64,000 nucleotides of DNA from Streptomyces tardus (GTDB lineage Bacteria > Actinomycetota > Actinomycetes > Streptomycetales > Streptomycetaceae): NCBI RefSeq assembly GCF_018101125.2, contig NZ_JAELVF020000001.1, forward strand, positions 4,257,629-4,321,628, read 5' to 3'. The notes below the pieces were generated by a model, which saw nothing but the letters and a program-made list of their open reading frames with translations, searched no databases and had not been told where the DNA came from. A program made the translations under genes and the position numbers. Below, piece after piece: positions 17,178-25,382 of the stretch; positions within the stretch are counted from its first letter, which is position 1, and each line of letters starts with the position of its first letter.

Positions 17178-18391
17178 CCGAGACCGCAGCATCCCGCGCC
17201 ACCGACGCACCGATGGCCGACACCCCGACCGCCACCGCGCCGAACGTCTCGGTGGAGGCCCCGCTGTGGCGTGCGCTGGTCGGCTACCGACTCCTGACCA
17301 CGGCGTACGCCACCGGCGTCTTCCTCTACCACCACGACACCTACGGCCGTCCGCTGGTGGGCGTGGTGTACCTGGCCGTGCTGGTCTGCTGGACGCTGGC
17401 CACCCTGCGCCACGTCTCCTCCGCAGAGCGCTGCACCCCGGTCTTCCTGGGGTGCGACTTCTCGCTGGGGGTCGGGGGCATCCTGCTGACACCGGTGGCC
17501 GACACGACGGGGGCGGTGAATCCGAGCCTGCCGACCATCTGGGTCGCCGGACCGGTGCTCGCGCTCGCCATCAAGCACGGCTGGCGCTGGGCGGCCGGCG
17601 CCTCCCTGGTGGTCGGAGCCGCCAACGTGCTGGAGGAGGGCGGCCTGACCCGGGACACCGTGCACAACGTGCTGCTGGTGACGGTGGCGAGTATCGGCAT
17701 CGGCTACGTCGTCGAGGTCGCCCGCGCCAGCGAGCACACCCTCGCCGAGGCGCTGAAGGTGGAGGCGGCCACCCGGGAGCGGGAGCGGCTGGCCCGCGAC
17801 ATCCACGACAACGTCCTCCAGGTGCTCGCGATGGTGCAGCGCAGAGGGACGGAGATCGGGGGCGGGGCGGCTGAGATCGGCCGGCTGGCGGGGGAACAGG
17901 AGGTCGCGCTGCGCTCCCTGGTCTCCACCGGTCCGACCGCCGCGGACGCGGCGAGAGACGTGGCCGGATCCGAGTACGGTTCCGGCGCGGGTGCGGGCGG
18001 CGAAGTCACCCGGGATCTTGCGGAGTTGCTCGCTGCCCGCGCCGGTACCGCGGTGACCTTCGCCGGTCCGGGAAGCCCCGTCGCGATGCCCGAGCGCGCG
18101 GCGCGGATGACGGACGCGGCGGTGGCCGCGGCGCTGGACAACGTGCGGCAGCACGCGGGGGAGAGCGCCAGTGCGTGGATCCTGCTGGAGGACGAGCCGG
18201 ACGCGGTGCTGGTGACGGTGCGCGACGACGGCCCCGGCGTCGCCGCCGGGCGGCTGGCCGCCGCCGAGCGCGAGGGCCGGATGGGGGTGTCGCTGTCCAT
18301 CGTCGGACGGCTGCACGAAGTGGGGGGCACCGCCGAGGTGGTGTCGATTCCCGGGCAGGGTACGGAAGTCGAGCTGAGGGTGCCGAAATGA
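17174..18391 (+). CDS. macS: Two-component sensor histidine kinase, MacS-like
   Basis: A 405-residue NarL-group sensor kinase. The N-terminal half has about five to six membrane helices (about 35-190) without a clear extracellular domain. A HisKA_3 dimerisation helix follows with phospho-acceptor His211 (ERERLARDIHDNVLQ), then an HATPase domain with DNVRQHA, VRDDGPGV and GRMGVSLSIV. Position next to an ATGA-overlapping LuxR-type regulator and a pfkA gene matches macS (SCO2121) of S. coelicolor, which affects development and actinorhodin production. The GTG start at 17174 was chosen for GGAGGGGGAAC just upstream. The symbol rests on synteny recalled from memory. Confidence 0.82.
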   Translation: MTETAASRATDAPMADTPTATAPNVSVEAPLWRALVGYRLLTTAYATGVFLYHHDTYGRPLVGVVYLAVLVCWTLATLRHVSSAERCTPVFLGCDFSLGVGGILLTPVADTTGAVNPSLPTIWVAGPVLALAIKHGWRWAAGASLVVGAANVLEEGGLTRDTVHNVLLVTVASIGIGYVVEVARASEHTLAEALKVEAATRERERLARDIHDNVLQVLAMVQRRGTEIGGGAAEIGRLAGEQEVALRSLVSTGPTAADAARDVAGSEYGSGAGAGGEVTRDLAELLAARAGTAVTFAGPGSPVAMPERAARMTDAAVAAALDNVRQHAGESASAWILLEDEPDAVLVTVRDDGPGVAAGRLAAAEREGRMGVSLSIVGRLHEVGGTAEVVSIPGQGTEVELRVPK

Positions 18392-19188
18392 GCGACGCAC
18401 ACACCGGCGCGGACGAGGACACACGTTCCGACGCGCGTACGGGCACACCGGGGGACAAGGGGGTGGACGCCCGCAGGGACGCACCGGCGGACCCGCGTAC
18501 GGGCGGGGGCGCACGCACCGGCGGGGGCGTCGCGCCGGTGCGGGTCATGGTGGTCGACGACCACCCCATGTGGCGGGACGCCGTGGCCAGGGACCTGGCG
18601 GCGGCCGGCTTCGAGGTCGTCGCCACTGCCGAGGACGGGCCGCAGGCGGTGCGCCGCGCCCGTACCTGCGAGCCCGATGTGCTGGTGCTCGACCTCAACC
18701 TGCCCACGCTGCCGGGGGTGGAGGTGTGCAAGCAGCTGGTCGGCAAGGGGTCGGCGCTGCGGGTGCTGGTGCTCTCGGCCAGCGGAGAGCACGCCGACGT
18801 GCTGGAGGCGGTGAAGTCCGGCGCGACCGGCTACCTGGTGAAGTCCGCCAGTACGCAGGAGCTCGTGGACGCCGTGCGCAGGACCGCCGAGGGGGACGCG
18901 GTGTTCACGCCCGGGCTGGCCGGGCTGGTGCTCGGCGAGTACCGCAGGCTCGCCGCGCAGAGCCCGGCCGAGCCGCAGGAGGCCGCGGCGCCGCAGCTCA
19001 CCGAGCGGGAGACCGAGGTGCTGCGGCTGGTGGCCAAGGGGCTCTCCTACAAGCAGGTCGCCGAGCGGCTGTTCATCTCCCACCGCACCGTGCAGAACCA
19101 CGTGCAGAACACCCTCGGCAAGCTGCAACTGCACAACCGCGTCGAGCTGGTGCGGTACGCCATCGAACGCGGGCTGGACGGAGAGTGA
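18388..19188 (+). CDS. macR: LuxR/NarL-family response regulator, MacR-like
   Basis: A 266-residue DNA-binding regulator: receiver domain about 52-170 with VVDDHP, phospho-acceptor Asp102 (VLVLDLNLP) and Lys152, then a C-terminal LuxR helix-turn-helix (LTERETEVLRLVAKGLSYKQ..., about 200-262). The ATG overlaps the kinase stop (ATGA), which fixes the pairing. The first 50 residues are an unusual Thr/Asp/Ala/Gly-rich, low-complexity extension absent from ordinary family members. GTG codons just before VRVMVVDD are alternative starts. In S. coelicolor MacR is reported to bind a palindrome of TGAGTAC half-sites; I found no full copy in this window. Confidence 0.85.
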   Translation: MSDAHTGADEDTRSDARTGTPGDKGVDARRDAPADPRTGGGARTGGGVAPVRVMVVDDHPMWRDAVARDLAAAGFEVVATAEDGPQAVRRARTCEPDVLVLDLNLPTLPGVEVCKQLVGKGSALRVLVLSASGEHADVLEAVKSGATGYLVKSASTQELVDAVRRTAEGDAVFTPGLAGLVLGEYRRLAAQSPAEPQEAAAPQLTERETEVLRLVAKGLSYKQVAERLFISHRTVQNHVQNTLGKLQLHNRVELVRYAIERGLDGE

Positions 19189-19334
19189 GGCCTGCCGCGT
19201 CCAACCCGCCCAAATCGTGGCGCGCCGGGGAGAGTTGGGCCCGCGCTGACGTACGGTGACCAGCGGCCCGGCCGCAGACCGACGGTCTGCCGGGCGCCGG
19301 GCCGCACAACGGTGGTCTGCGGAGAGGAAGTGCC

Positions 19335-20333
19335 ATGCGGATCGGAGTACTGACCGGGGGCAGCGACTGCCCGGGGCTGAACGCGGCCCTGCGCGCCATC
19401 GTCCGCAAGGGCGTGCAGAGCTACGGCGACTCCGTCGTCGGGTTCCTCGACGGGTGGGACGGCGTGCTGCACGACCGCGCCCTCGAACTCGACATCCCCG
19501 CCGTGCGCGGCACCCTCCCCCGGGGCGGCACCATCCTCGGCTCCTCCCGCACCGACCCGCTGACCGCGCCCGACGGCCCGCGCCGCATCGCGGAAACCCT
19601 CCGCAACCGCGGCGTGGACGGGCTGATCGTCATCGGCGGCATCAACACCCTCACCGCCGCCGCGGTCCTCGCCGACCGGCACGGCGTCCCGTGCGTCGGA
19701 GTGCCCAAGACCATCGACAACGACATCCACGGCACCGACTACACCGTCGGCTTCAACACCGCGGTGACGGTCGCCACCGAGACCATCGACCGGCTGCACA
19801 CCACCGCCGAATCGCACAAGCGGGTGCTGGTCGTGGAGGTGATGGGCCGCAGCAGCGGCTGGATCGCGGTCCACGCGGGCCTGGCCGGCGGCGCCAACTG
19901 CGTGCTCGTCCCCGAGTTCCCCTTCGACCTCGACCGCGTCTGCGGCCACGTCGAGTCCCGTTTCCAGGCGACGTACTCGCCGATCGTGGTGGTCTCCGAC
20001 AGTGCGCTGCCGGCCTCCGGTGAGGTCGACCTCACCGGGCTGTCCGGCATCGGCGAGTGGCTGGGCCGGGAGATCGAGCGGTGCACGGGGCACGAGGCAC
20101 GTACGACGGTGCTCGGCCACATCCAGCGCGGCGGCACCCCGACCCCGTACGACCGCTGGCTGGCCACCCGTTTCGGGCTGCACGCCGTGGACGCGGTGCA
20201 CGAGGGGGACTGGGGCGCGATGGTCGCGGTGCACGGCGCGAGCGTGGAGCGGGTGCGGCTGGCTGACGCCGTATCGCGGGGCAAGAGGGTCGACGCCTCG
20301 CTGTACGCGGACAACGAGATCTTCTTCGGCTGA
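19335..20333 (+). CDS. pfkA: 6-phosphofructokinase family protein with altered donor site
   Basis: A 332-residue protein of the actinobacterial phosphofructokinase group (fructose 6-phosphate to fructose 1,6-bisphosphate). The catalytic loop PKTIDND (residues 124-130), the MGR motif, LPRGGTILGSSRT and the effector/substrate HIQRGG region are intact. Two phosphoryl-donor motifs differ from the usual Streptomyces form: GGGDCPG is GGSDCPG (Ser10), and GGEDTLG is GGINTLT (Ile103, Asn104), removing two acidic residues. The enzyme may be weakened, use another donor, or serve another sugar phosphate. GAGGAAG precedes the ATG; TACGGT at 19251-19256 is a possible -10 box. Confidence 0.85.
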   Translation: MRIGVLTGGSDCPGLNAALRAIVRKGVQSYGDSVVGFLDGWDGVLHDRALELDIPAVRGTLPRGGTILGSSRTDPLTAPDGPRRIAETLRNRGVDGLIVIGGINTLTAAAVLADRHGVPCVGVPKTIDNDIHGTDYTVGFNTAVTVATETIDRLHTTAESHKRVLVVEVMGRSSGWIAVHAGLAGGANCVLVPEFPFDLDRVCGHVESRFQATYSPIVVVSDSALPASGEVDLTGLSGIGEWLGREIERCTGHEARTTVLGHIQRGGTPTPYDRWLATRFGLHAVDAVHEGDWGAMVAVHGASVERVRLADAVSRGKRVDASLYADNEIFFG

Positions 20334-20411
20334 GCCCGCCGGGCTCTGTACCGCCCGGCTCTGCACCGCCCCGCCCCGCGGGTGTGCCGACGCCTGCCCG
20401 ACCGCCCGTGC

Positions 20412-20474
20412 GTCGACCCGTACGGCCCGTGCGTCGACCCGTACCGCCCGTGAGTCGACCCGTACCGCCCGTGA
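20412..20474. repeat. 21-bp tandem repeat, three copies
   Basis: Three adjacent copies of a 21-bp unit (consensus begins GTCGACCCGTACC) with few differences, plus a degenerate partial copy. They lie in the 209-bp gap between the convergent pfkA and trpEG genes. No function apparent. Confidence 0.75.
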
Positions 20475-20542
20475 GTCGCCGTACCGCGGTGCGGGCCGGC
20501 GGGCGCCGCGAGGGCCACGACCGTCGCGGCGCCCGGGCCGGC

Positions 20543-22438
20543 TCAGCCGGTGAGCGCTCCGGCGAGCAGATCGGCGAGGAGCTCCGGCCCGTTGAGCGTC
20601 AGCACCGACTCGGGATGGAACTGCACGCCGGCGAAGCCCGGCCCGCGCAGCGCGTACACCTCGCCGCTGGCCGGGTCGCGGCTCAACTCGACGCGGTGCA
20701 GCGCGAGTTCCGTCTCGGTCGGCTCGTCGCAGCGTGCGGTGTAGGAGTTGTAGAACCCCACGGTCTCCGGCCGGCCGAAGAAGTCGACGGTCAGCTGCGT
20801 CCCCTGGTACGGGCGCTGCTTCGGCGCCAGGTCCAGCCCCAGCTCGGCGGCGATCATCTCGTGTCCCAGGCAGACGCCCAGCAGCCCGTGCCGGTGCGAG
20901 GCCAGCAGCTCCGCGGCGAGCGCCCGCAGCGCGCGCACCGCGGGCACGGTCCGCGCACGCGGGTCGCCGGGGCCGGGGCCCAGCACGATCGGTCCTCGGT
21001 GCTCGCGCGCGATCTCCGCGAGTCCCGGCTCGTCGTGGCGCAGCACCGAGACGGACGGGCCGGTCGCCCGCAGCAGGTGGGCCAGCATCGCGGTGAAGGT
21101 GTCCTCGCCGTCCACGACGAGCACCTCGCCGGGCGGTGCGGCCACCGGCCGGGAGTCGCCCGTACGCATCCGGAGCCAGAACGGCGAGAGACCTGCCCGG
21201 CGGGCGTCCAGCGCCCGCCGGACCCGGGGGTCGTCCGCCAGGGACGCACCGGTCGCCCCCGCGGCGGGCCGGCGCACCGACCCCACTCCGAGCGCGCTCA
21301 GCACACCGGCGGCCTTGGCGTGGGTCTCGGCGACCTCGCTCGCCGGGTCCGAGTCCCGCACCAGGGTGGCCCCGACCCCCACGCGCAGCTGTCCGCTCGC
21401 GGCGTCGATGTCGGCGGTGCGGATGAGGATGGGGGAGTCCAGGGTCTGCGCGCCGCCCGCGTCCCGGCCGAGCAGCGCGAGCGCACCGGCGTAGTAGCCG
21501 CGACCGGTCGGCTCGTAACGTTCGATCACCCGGCAGGCGTTCTGCACCGGCGACCCGGTGACGGTCGCGGCGAACATGGTCTCGCGCAGCACCTCGCGCA
21601 CGTCCAGGCTGCTGCGTCCGCGCAACTCGTACTCGGTGTGCGCCAGATGAGCCATCTCCCTGAGCCGCGGGCCGACGACGACTCCGCCGGCGTCCCCGAC
21701 CGCGCACATCATCTTCAGCTCCTCGTCCACGACCATGGACAGCTCCTCGCGCTCCTTGCCGTCCGCGAGGAAGTCGAGCAGACCCTCCGGCGTCGGGCCG
21801 TCCGGCGGGTAGCGGTAGGTCCCGCTGATCGGGTTCATCACCACGGTGCCGCCGCTCATCCGCACATGGACCTCCGGGGCGGCGCCGACCAGGGTGCGCC
21901 GGCCGGTGTGCACCACGAACGTCCAGTACGCACCGCGCTCGGTCTCCAGCAACGTGCGGAACAGCGCGAGCCCGTCGCGGGCCGTGTAATCCGCCACCCG
22001 GCCGCGGAAAGTGCGGCGGATCACGAAGTTGGCGCCCTGACCCGTGCCGATCTCCTCCTCGACCACCCGGCGCACCAGCCGCGCGTACGCCGCGTCGTCG
22101 AGGTCGAAGCCGCCCTCGGCCACCGCCACCCGGTGGTCGGGCAGCAGGGCGAGGGCCGCGTCGAGCGGGAGCTCGGCGCGCTGCTCGGGCAGCAGCACGC
22201 TCAACGGGGTGCCGTCCTGGCGTGCCGTGAACCCGCGTTCGGCGATCTGCCGGAACGGCAGCAGGGCCAGCGCGCCCTGTTCGCGGTCCGGCAGGTCCGC
22301 CAGCCGGTCCACCTCCCGCACGGGGCCGGTGAGCAGTTCGACGGTGTCGGGGTCACGGCCCGGCGTACGGCGGCGCAGCAGCGCGAAGGGAGGCGGGTCG
22401 TCGTCGGTCAGGAGTGCGGAGAGCAGGCGCAGCGGCAC
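20543..22438 (-). CDS. trpEG: Fused anthranilate synthase (TrpE-TrpG)
   Basis: A 631-residue bifunctional enzyme making anthranilate from chorismate and glutamine, the first step of tryptophan synthesis. Residues 1 to about 430 form the chorismate-binding TrpE domain (NPISGTYRYP, ATVTGSPVQNACRVIE). From about 440 a class I glutamine amidotransferase follows with LGPGPGDP, nucleophile Cys in GVCLGHEM (about 521) and FHPES. Fusion in one chain resembles S. venezuelae trpEG. The GTG at 22438 was chosen: GGAAGG lies 7 nt upstream and the start is downstream of the attenuator. The longer frame from an ATG at 22516 would run through the terminator hairpin. Control is by the adjacent Trp leader. Confidence 0.92.
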   Translation of the reverse strand: MPLRLLSALLTDDDPPPFALLRRRTPGRDPDTVELLTGPVREVDRLADLPDREQGALALLPFRQIAERGFTARQDGTPLSVLLPEQRAELPLDAALALLPDHRVAVAEGGFDLDDAAYARLVRRVVEEEIGTGQGANFVIRRTFRGRVADYTARDGLALFRTLLETERGAYWTFVVHTGRRTLVGAAPEVHVRMSGGTVVMNPISGTYRYPPDGPTPEGLLDFLADGKEREELSMVVDEELKMMCAVGDAGGVVVGPRLREMAHLAHTEYELRGRSSLDVREVLRETMFAATVTGSPVQNACRVIERYEPTGRGYYAGALALLGRDAGGAQTLDSPILIRTADIDAASGQLRVGVGATLVRDSDPASEVAETHAKAAGVLSALGVGSVRRPAAGATGASLADDPRVRRALDARRAGLSPFWLRMRTGDSRPVAAPPGEVLVVDGEDTFTAMLAHLLRATGPSVSVLRHDEPGLAEIAREHRGPIVLGPGPGDPRARTVPAVRALRALAAELLASHRHGLLGVCLGHEMIAAELGLDLAPKQRPYQGTQLTVDFFGRPETVGFYNSYTARCDEPTETELALHRVELSRDPASGEVYALRGPGFAGVQFHPESVLTLNGPELLADLLAGALTG

Positions 22439-22479
22439 GTTCGTTCCTTCCGGTGAGGCAGCACGGAAGGGCGGTCCCG

Positions 22480-22509
22480 GGAAACACGAAAGGCCGCCCT
22501 TGGGCGGCC
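22480..22509 (-). terminator. Trp attenuator terminator
   Basis: GGCCGCCC-AA-GGGCGGCC forms an 8-bp GC stem with a two-base loop, followed on the minus strand by TTTCGTGTTT. It stands between the Trp-rich leader peptide and the trpEG start, the classic place of a transcription attenuator. Confidence 0.82.
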
Positions 22510-22535
22510 TGGACATGTACTGGGGGTACGCGCAG

Positions 22536-22607
22536 TCAGTGGGCCGCCGGATCAGCGGGCCACCACCACGTACGGGTCTGCGAGACCTGTGAGAACTGCG
22601 TGAGCAC
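22536..22607 (-). CDS. trpL: Tryptophan attenuator leader peptide
   Basis: A 23-residue reading frame from a GTG at 22607 contains three consecutive Trp codons (TRTWWWPAD) and stops 27 bases before the terminator hairpin. Ribosome stalling at the Trp codons when charged tRNA-Trp is scarce would let an antiterminator form and trpEG be transcribed, as established for the S. venezuelae and other actinobacterial trp leaders. TAGGGT (22619-22614) ends 6 nt before the GTG and no Shine-Dalgarno sequence is seen, so the leader peptide itself seems to be read from a leaderless mRNA. Too short for standard gene callers. Confidence 0.85.
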   Translation of the reverse strand: MLTQFSQVSQTRTWWWPADPAAH

Positions 22608-22725
22608 AGCCGAACCCTACCGGACCTGCGGCCTTCCCCGTCGGTCCCGGAGGGGCCCGAGGCCCGGGCGTCTCATCCCGTGAGCTGTGGCCATGGCTCT
22701 CCCGGCGAGCACGTAACCTGTCGCC
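22608..22725. promoter_or_regulatory. Divergent promoters of trpL-trpEG and aroH
   Basis: This 118-bp region holds two outward -10 boxes: TAGGGT on the minus strand (22619-22614) for trpL, and TAACCT on the plus strand (22714-22719), 6 nt before the GTG of DAHP synthase. Neither gene has a Shine-Dalgarno sequence. Two aromatic-pathway genes therefore share a compact divergent promoter with leaderless starts. Confidence 0.6.
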
Positions 22726-24075
22726 GTGACCGTGAACGCGAAATCCGACGCCGGTGCCCACACCTGGCGAGACCTGCCCGCGGCGCAGCAGCCCGATTAC
22801 CCGGACTCGAAGGCTCTGCGCGATGTGATCGCCGAGCTCGAGTCCTATCCGCCGCTGGTCTTCGCCGGCGAGTGCGACCAGCTCAAGGACAGGCTGGCCG
22901 CCGTCGCGCGCGGCGAGGCGTTCGTGCTCCAGGGCGGAGACTGCGCGGAGGCCTTCGACGGTGTCTCCGCCGAGCACATCCGCAACAAGCTGAAGACGCT
23001 GCTGCAGATGGGCGCCGTACTCACCTACGCCGGTTCGGTGCCGGTGGTGAAGGTCGGCAGGATCGCCGGCCAGTACAGCAAGCCCCGTTCCAAGCCGACG
23101 GAGACCCGGGACGGCGTCACCCTGCCGACGTACCGGGGCGACTCGGTCAACGGTTTCGACTTCACGCCCGAGGCCCGCACGCCGGACCCGGACCGGCTGA
23201 AGAGGATGTACCAGGCCTCGGCCTCCACGCTGAACCTGGTGCGCGCCTTCACCACGGGCGGCTACGCCGACCTGCGACAGGTGCACGCCTGGAACCAGGA
23301 CTTCGTGCGCAGTTCGCCCTCCGGCCAGCGCTACGAGGCCCTCGCCCGCGAGATCGACCGCGCGCTGAACTTCATGAACGCCTGCGGGGTGGACCCCGAG
23401 GAGTTCAAGATCGTCGAGTTCTTCTCCTCGCACGAGGCGCTGCTCCTCGACTACGAGGGTGCGATGACCCGCACCGACTCGCGCAGCGGCAAGCTGTACG
23501 ACGTCTCGGGCCACATGGTCTGGGTCGGCGAGCGCACCCGCCAACTCGACGGCGCGCACATCGAGTTCGTCTCCCGGGTGCAGAACCCGGTGGGCGTCAA
23601 GCTCGGCCCGGGCACCACTCCGGAGGAGGCGCTCACGCTGATCGACCGGATCGACCCGGACCGTGAGCCGGGCAGACTCACCTTCATCACGCGGATGGGC
23701 GCGGACAAGGTCCGCGACAAGCTGCCCACCCTCGTGGAGAAGGTCACCGCCTCCGGCGCCCAGGTCGCCTGGGTCTGCGACCCGATGCACGGCAACACTT
23801 TCGAGGCCGCCTCCGGTCACAAGACCCGTCGCTTCGACGACGTCCTGGACGAGGTCAAGGGCTTCTTCGAGGTGCACAAGGAGCTCGGCACGCACCCCGG
23901 CGGCATCCACGTCGAGCTGACGGGCGACGACGTCACCGAGTGCGTGGGCGGCGGCCACGAGATCTTCGTGGACGATCTGCACCAGCGCTACGAGACGGCC
24001 TGCGACCCGCGGCTGAACCGCAGCCAGTCGCTCGACCTGGCCTTCCTGGTCGCGGAGATGTACCGGGACCAGTAG
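22726..24075 (+). CDS. aroH: Class II 3-deoxy-D-arabino-heptulosonate 7-phosphate synthase
   Basis: A 449-residue plant-type (class II) DAHP synthase that joins phosphoenolpyruvate and erythrose 4-phosphate at the entry of the shikimate pathway. Diagnostic segments include LQGGDCAEAF (metal-binding Cys), RIAGQYSKPRS, SSHEALLLDYE, WVGERTRQLDGAHIEF, CDPMHGN and ECVGG. It begins at a GTG with TAACCT 6 nt upstream, probably leaderless. It is divergent from trpEG, so chorismate supply and its use for tryptophan are neighbours. It ends 90 bp before a strong hairpin terminator. Confidence 0.95.
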   Translation: MTVNAKSDAGAHTWRDLPAAQQPDYPDSKALRDVIAELESYPPLVFAGECDQLKDRLAAVARGEAFVLQGGDCAEAFDGVSAEHIRNKLKTLLQMGAVLTYAGSVPVVKVGRIAGQYSKPRSKPTETRDGVTLPTYRGDSVNGFDFTPEARTPDPDRLKRMYQASASTLNLVRAFTTGGYADLRQVHAWNQDFVRSSPSGQRYEALAREIDRALNFMNACGVDPEEFKIVEFFSSHEALLLDYEGAMTRTDSRSGKLYDVSGHMVWVGERTRQLDGAHIEFVSRVQNPVGVKLGPGTTPEEALTLIDRIDPDREPGRLTFITRMGADKVRDKLPTLVEKVTASGAQVAWVCDPMHGNTFEAASGHKTRRFDDVLDEVKGFFEVHKELGTHPGGIHVELTGDDVTECVGGGHEIFVDDLHQRYETACDPRLNRSQSLDLAFLVAEMYRDQ

Positions 24076-24165
24076 GCGCGGGCAGGACGGCTCGTCCCGT
24101 ACGACGTCTCCTCGCTCGGCGCTCCGGCGCCGGTCGAGAAACGGGGTCGCGGCGCACGAAACGAT

Positions 24166-24205
24166 CTGGGGCACGGATCACAGAGATCCGTGCCCCAGCT
24201 GCTTT
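24166..24205 (+). terminator. Intrinsic terminator after DAHP synthase
   Basis: A perfect 14-bp stem (CTGGGGCACGGATC and its complement) around a 5-nt loop, followed by CTGCTTTT. It lies between the DAHP synthase gene and the iron box of bfd. Confidence 0.85.
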
Positions 24206-24225
24206 TGCCGCCCCTCGGGCGGGGG

Positions 24226-24244
24226 TAAGGTGAGCTTAACCTTA
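24226..24244 (+). promoter_or_regulatory. Iron box (DmdR/IdeR/DtxR operator) upstream of bfd
   Basis: TAAGGTGAGCTTAACCTTA matches the 19-bp DtxR-family consensus TTAGGTTAGGCTAACCTAA at most positions with the inverted symmetry kept. It lies 54 bp before the bfd start, so bfd is expected to be repressed by the iron-loaded regulator and expressed when iron is short. Confidence 0.85.
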
Positions 24245-24298
24245 GTTCCCCGCGGCCCTTCTGCGGTCCGGGAACCCAGCCCGCAGGAGGTGAGCCGC

Positions 24299-24622
24299 GT
24301 GTACGTCTGCTCGTGCTTCGGAGTGACCGAGCAGCAGGTGCGTGAGCACGCGGACGCCGGTGCCTGCACTCCCCGCCAGATCGCTTCCGCCTGCAAGGCG
24401 GGCACCGACTGCGGGTCGTGTGTGCGCCGCATCCAGGGGCTGCTCGGCCGCGGCGCGTACGGCGACCGCAGCGTCAGCCGCGAGGCCGCAGCGCTGCTGG
24501 CCAGTTCGGAGTCGGCCGAGAGCGCGGGCGACGTCCGGCCCGCGCCCCCTGCCGCCCGGCCGGGGTCGCCAGTCCGCCCCGGTGTCTTCGCCGAGCTGGC
24601 GACGACGGAGACGGCTGCCTGA
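24299..24622 (+). CDS. bfd: Bacterioferritin-associated ferredoxin
   Basis: A 107-residue [2Fe-2S] protein that reduces the bacterioferritin core to release iron. Cys4, Cys6, Cys38 and Cys41 occupy exactly the positions of E. coli Bfd. The GTG at 24299 was chosen for GGAGG about 9 nt upstream and because the cluster ligands then fall at canonical positions. A disordered Ala/Ser/Pro tail of about 50 residues follows the domain, longer than in enterobacteria. It is convergent with the bacterioferritin gene 103 bp away, and an iron box controls it. Confidence 0.93.
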   Translation: MYVCSCFGVTEQQVREHADAGACTPRQIASACKAGTDCGSCVRRIQGLLGRGAYGDRSVSREAAALLASSESAESAGDVRPAPPAARPGSPVRPGVFAELATTETAA

Positions 24623-24725
24623 TCGCGCGGTGTCCGCCCCCGGCGCACGGAGTCCGCTGATGGGCCGCTGCCCGGGCGCCGTGGCTCGGCAACCGCGCCT
24701 TTGCCCCGTGGGGCCGCCGGCCGGG

Positions 24726-25208
24726 TCAGGCCTCGCTCGGCTGCTCGATCAACTGCGCGATGTACAGCGGCTCGCCGAGCTTCTCGATGAGTTCCAGCTG
24801 GGTGTCCAGGTAGTCGATGTGGTGCTCCTCGTCGGCGAGGATGTCCTCGAAGATGTTCGCCGAGGTGACGTCGCCCTTGTTGCGCATGACCTCGATACCG
24901 CGCCGGAGGCGGTCGATGGCCTCCACTTCGATCTGCCGGTCCGCGTTGAACATCTCGGTGACCGTCTGCCCCACGCGCACGTGGAACAGGCGCTGGTAGT
25001 TGGGCAGTCCTTCGAGGAAGAGAATGCGGTCGGTCAGGATCTCCGCGTGCTTCATCTCGTCGAACGACTCGGCCCTGGTGTACTTCGCCAGCTTGGGCCA
25101 ACCGAAGTTCTCCTGCATTTTCGCGTGCAGGAAGTACTGGTTGATGGCGGTGAGCTCGGCGGTCAGCTGCTCGTTGAGGAATTCGATGACCTCGGGGTCG
25201 CCCTGCAT
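24726..25208 (-). CDS. bfr: Bacterioferritin
   Basis: A 160-residue haem-containing ferritin that stores iron as ferric mineral in a 24-subunit cage. Ferroxidase-centre residues Glu18, Glu51 and His54 and the haem-ligand Met52 (in DEMKHAE) are present, as is the C-terminal IFEDILADEEHH region. The ATG at 25208 has GGAAGGAG 9 nt upstream. It sits tail to tail with bfd, linking iron storage with release. A partial iron-box-like palindrome lies about 80 bp upstream. Confidence 0.96.
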   Translation of the reverse strand: MQGDPEVIEFLNEQLTAELTAINQYFLHAKMQENFGWPKLAKYTRAESFDEMKHAEILTDRILFLEGLPNYQRLFHVRVGQTVTEMFNADRQIEVEAIDRLRRGIEVMRNKGDVTSANIFEDILADEEHHIDYLDTQLELIEKLGEPLYIAQLIEQPSEA

Positions 25209-25283
25209 GGCACCGGGCTCCTTCCGGAAGAGGTTCGGTCGGGTGTGCCGGGCATCCTTGCACCGCGACGGCGATCACGTCCA

Positions 25284-25299
25284 GTAAGTACAGGCTTAC
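25284..25299. promoter_or_regulatory. Palindrome resembling a degenerate iron box upstream of bfr
   Basis: GTAAG-N6-CTTAC is a perfect inverted repeat 76-91 bp upstream of the bfr start. It shares the GGTAAG/CTTACC half-sites of DtxR-family boxes but with altered spacing. It may be an activating or weak site for the iron regulator, or part of a divergent promoter. Confidence 0.4.
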
Positions 25300-25382
25300 C
25301 GAAATTGCCCCGATTTTCGGGCTGTTGGGACGCGACAGCGCGGTGGGACGGAGCATCCCCCCTGGTCTGTCACCATGGATTC

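Noticed and set aside
20543..22516. trpEG start at the ATG at 22516
   Set aside because: The added residues would be encoded by the attenuator hairpin; the GTG at 22438 has its own ribosome-binding site.
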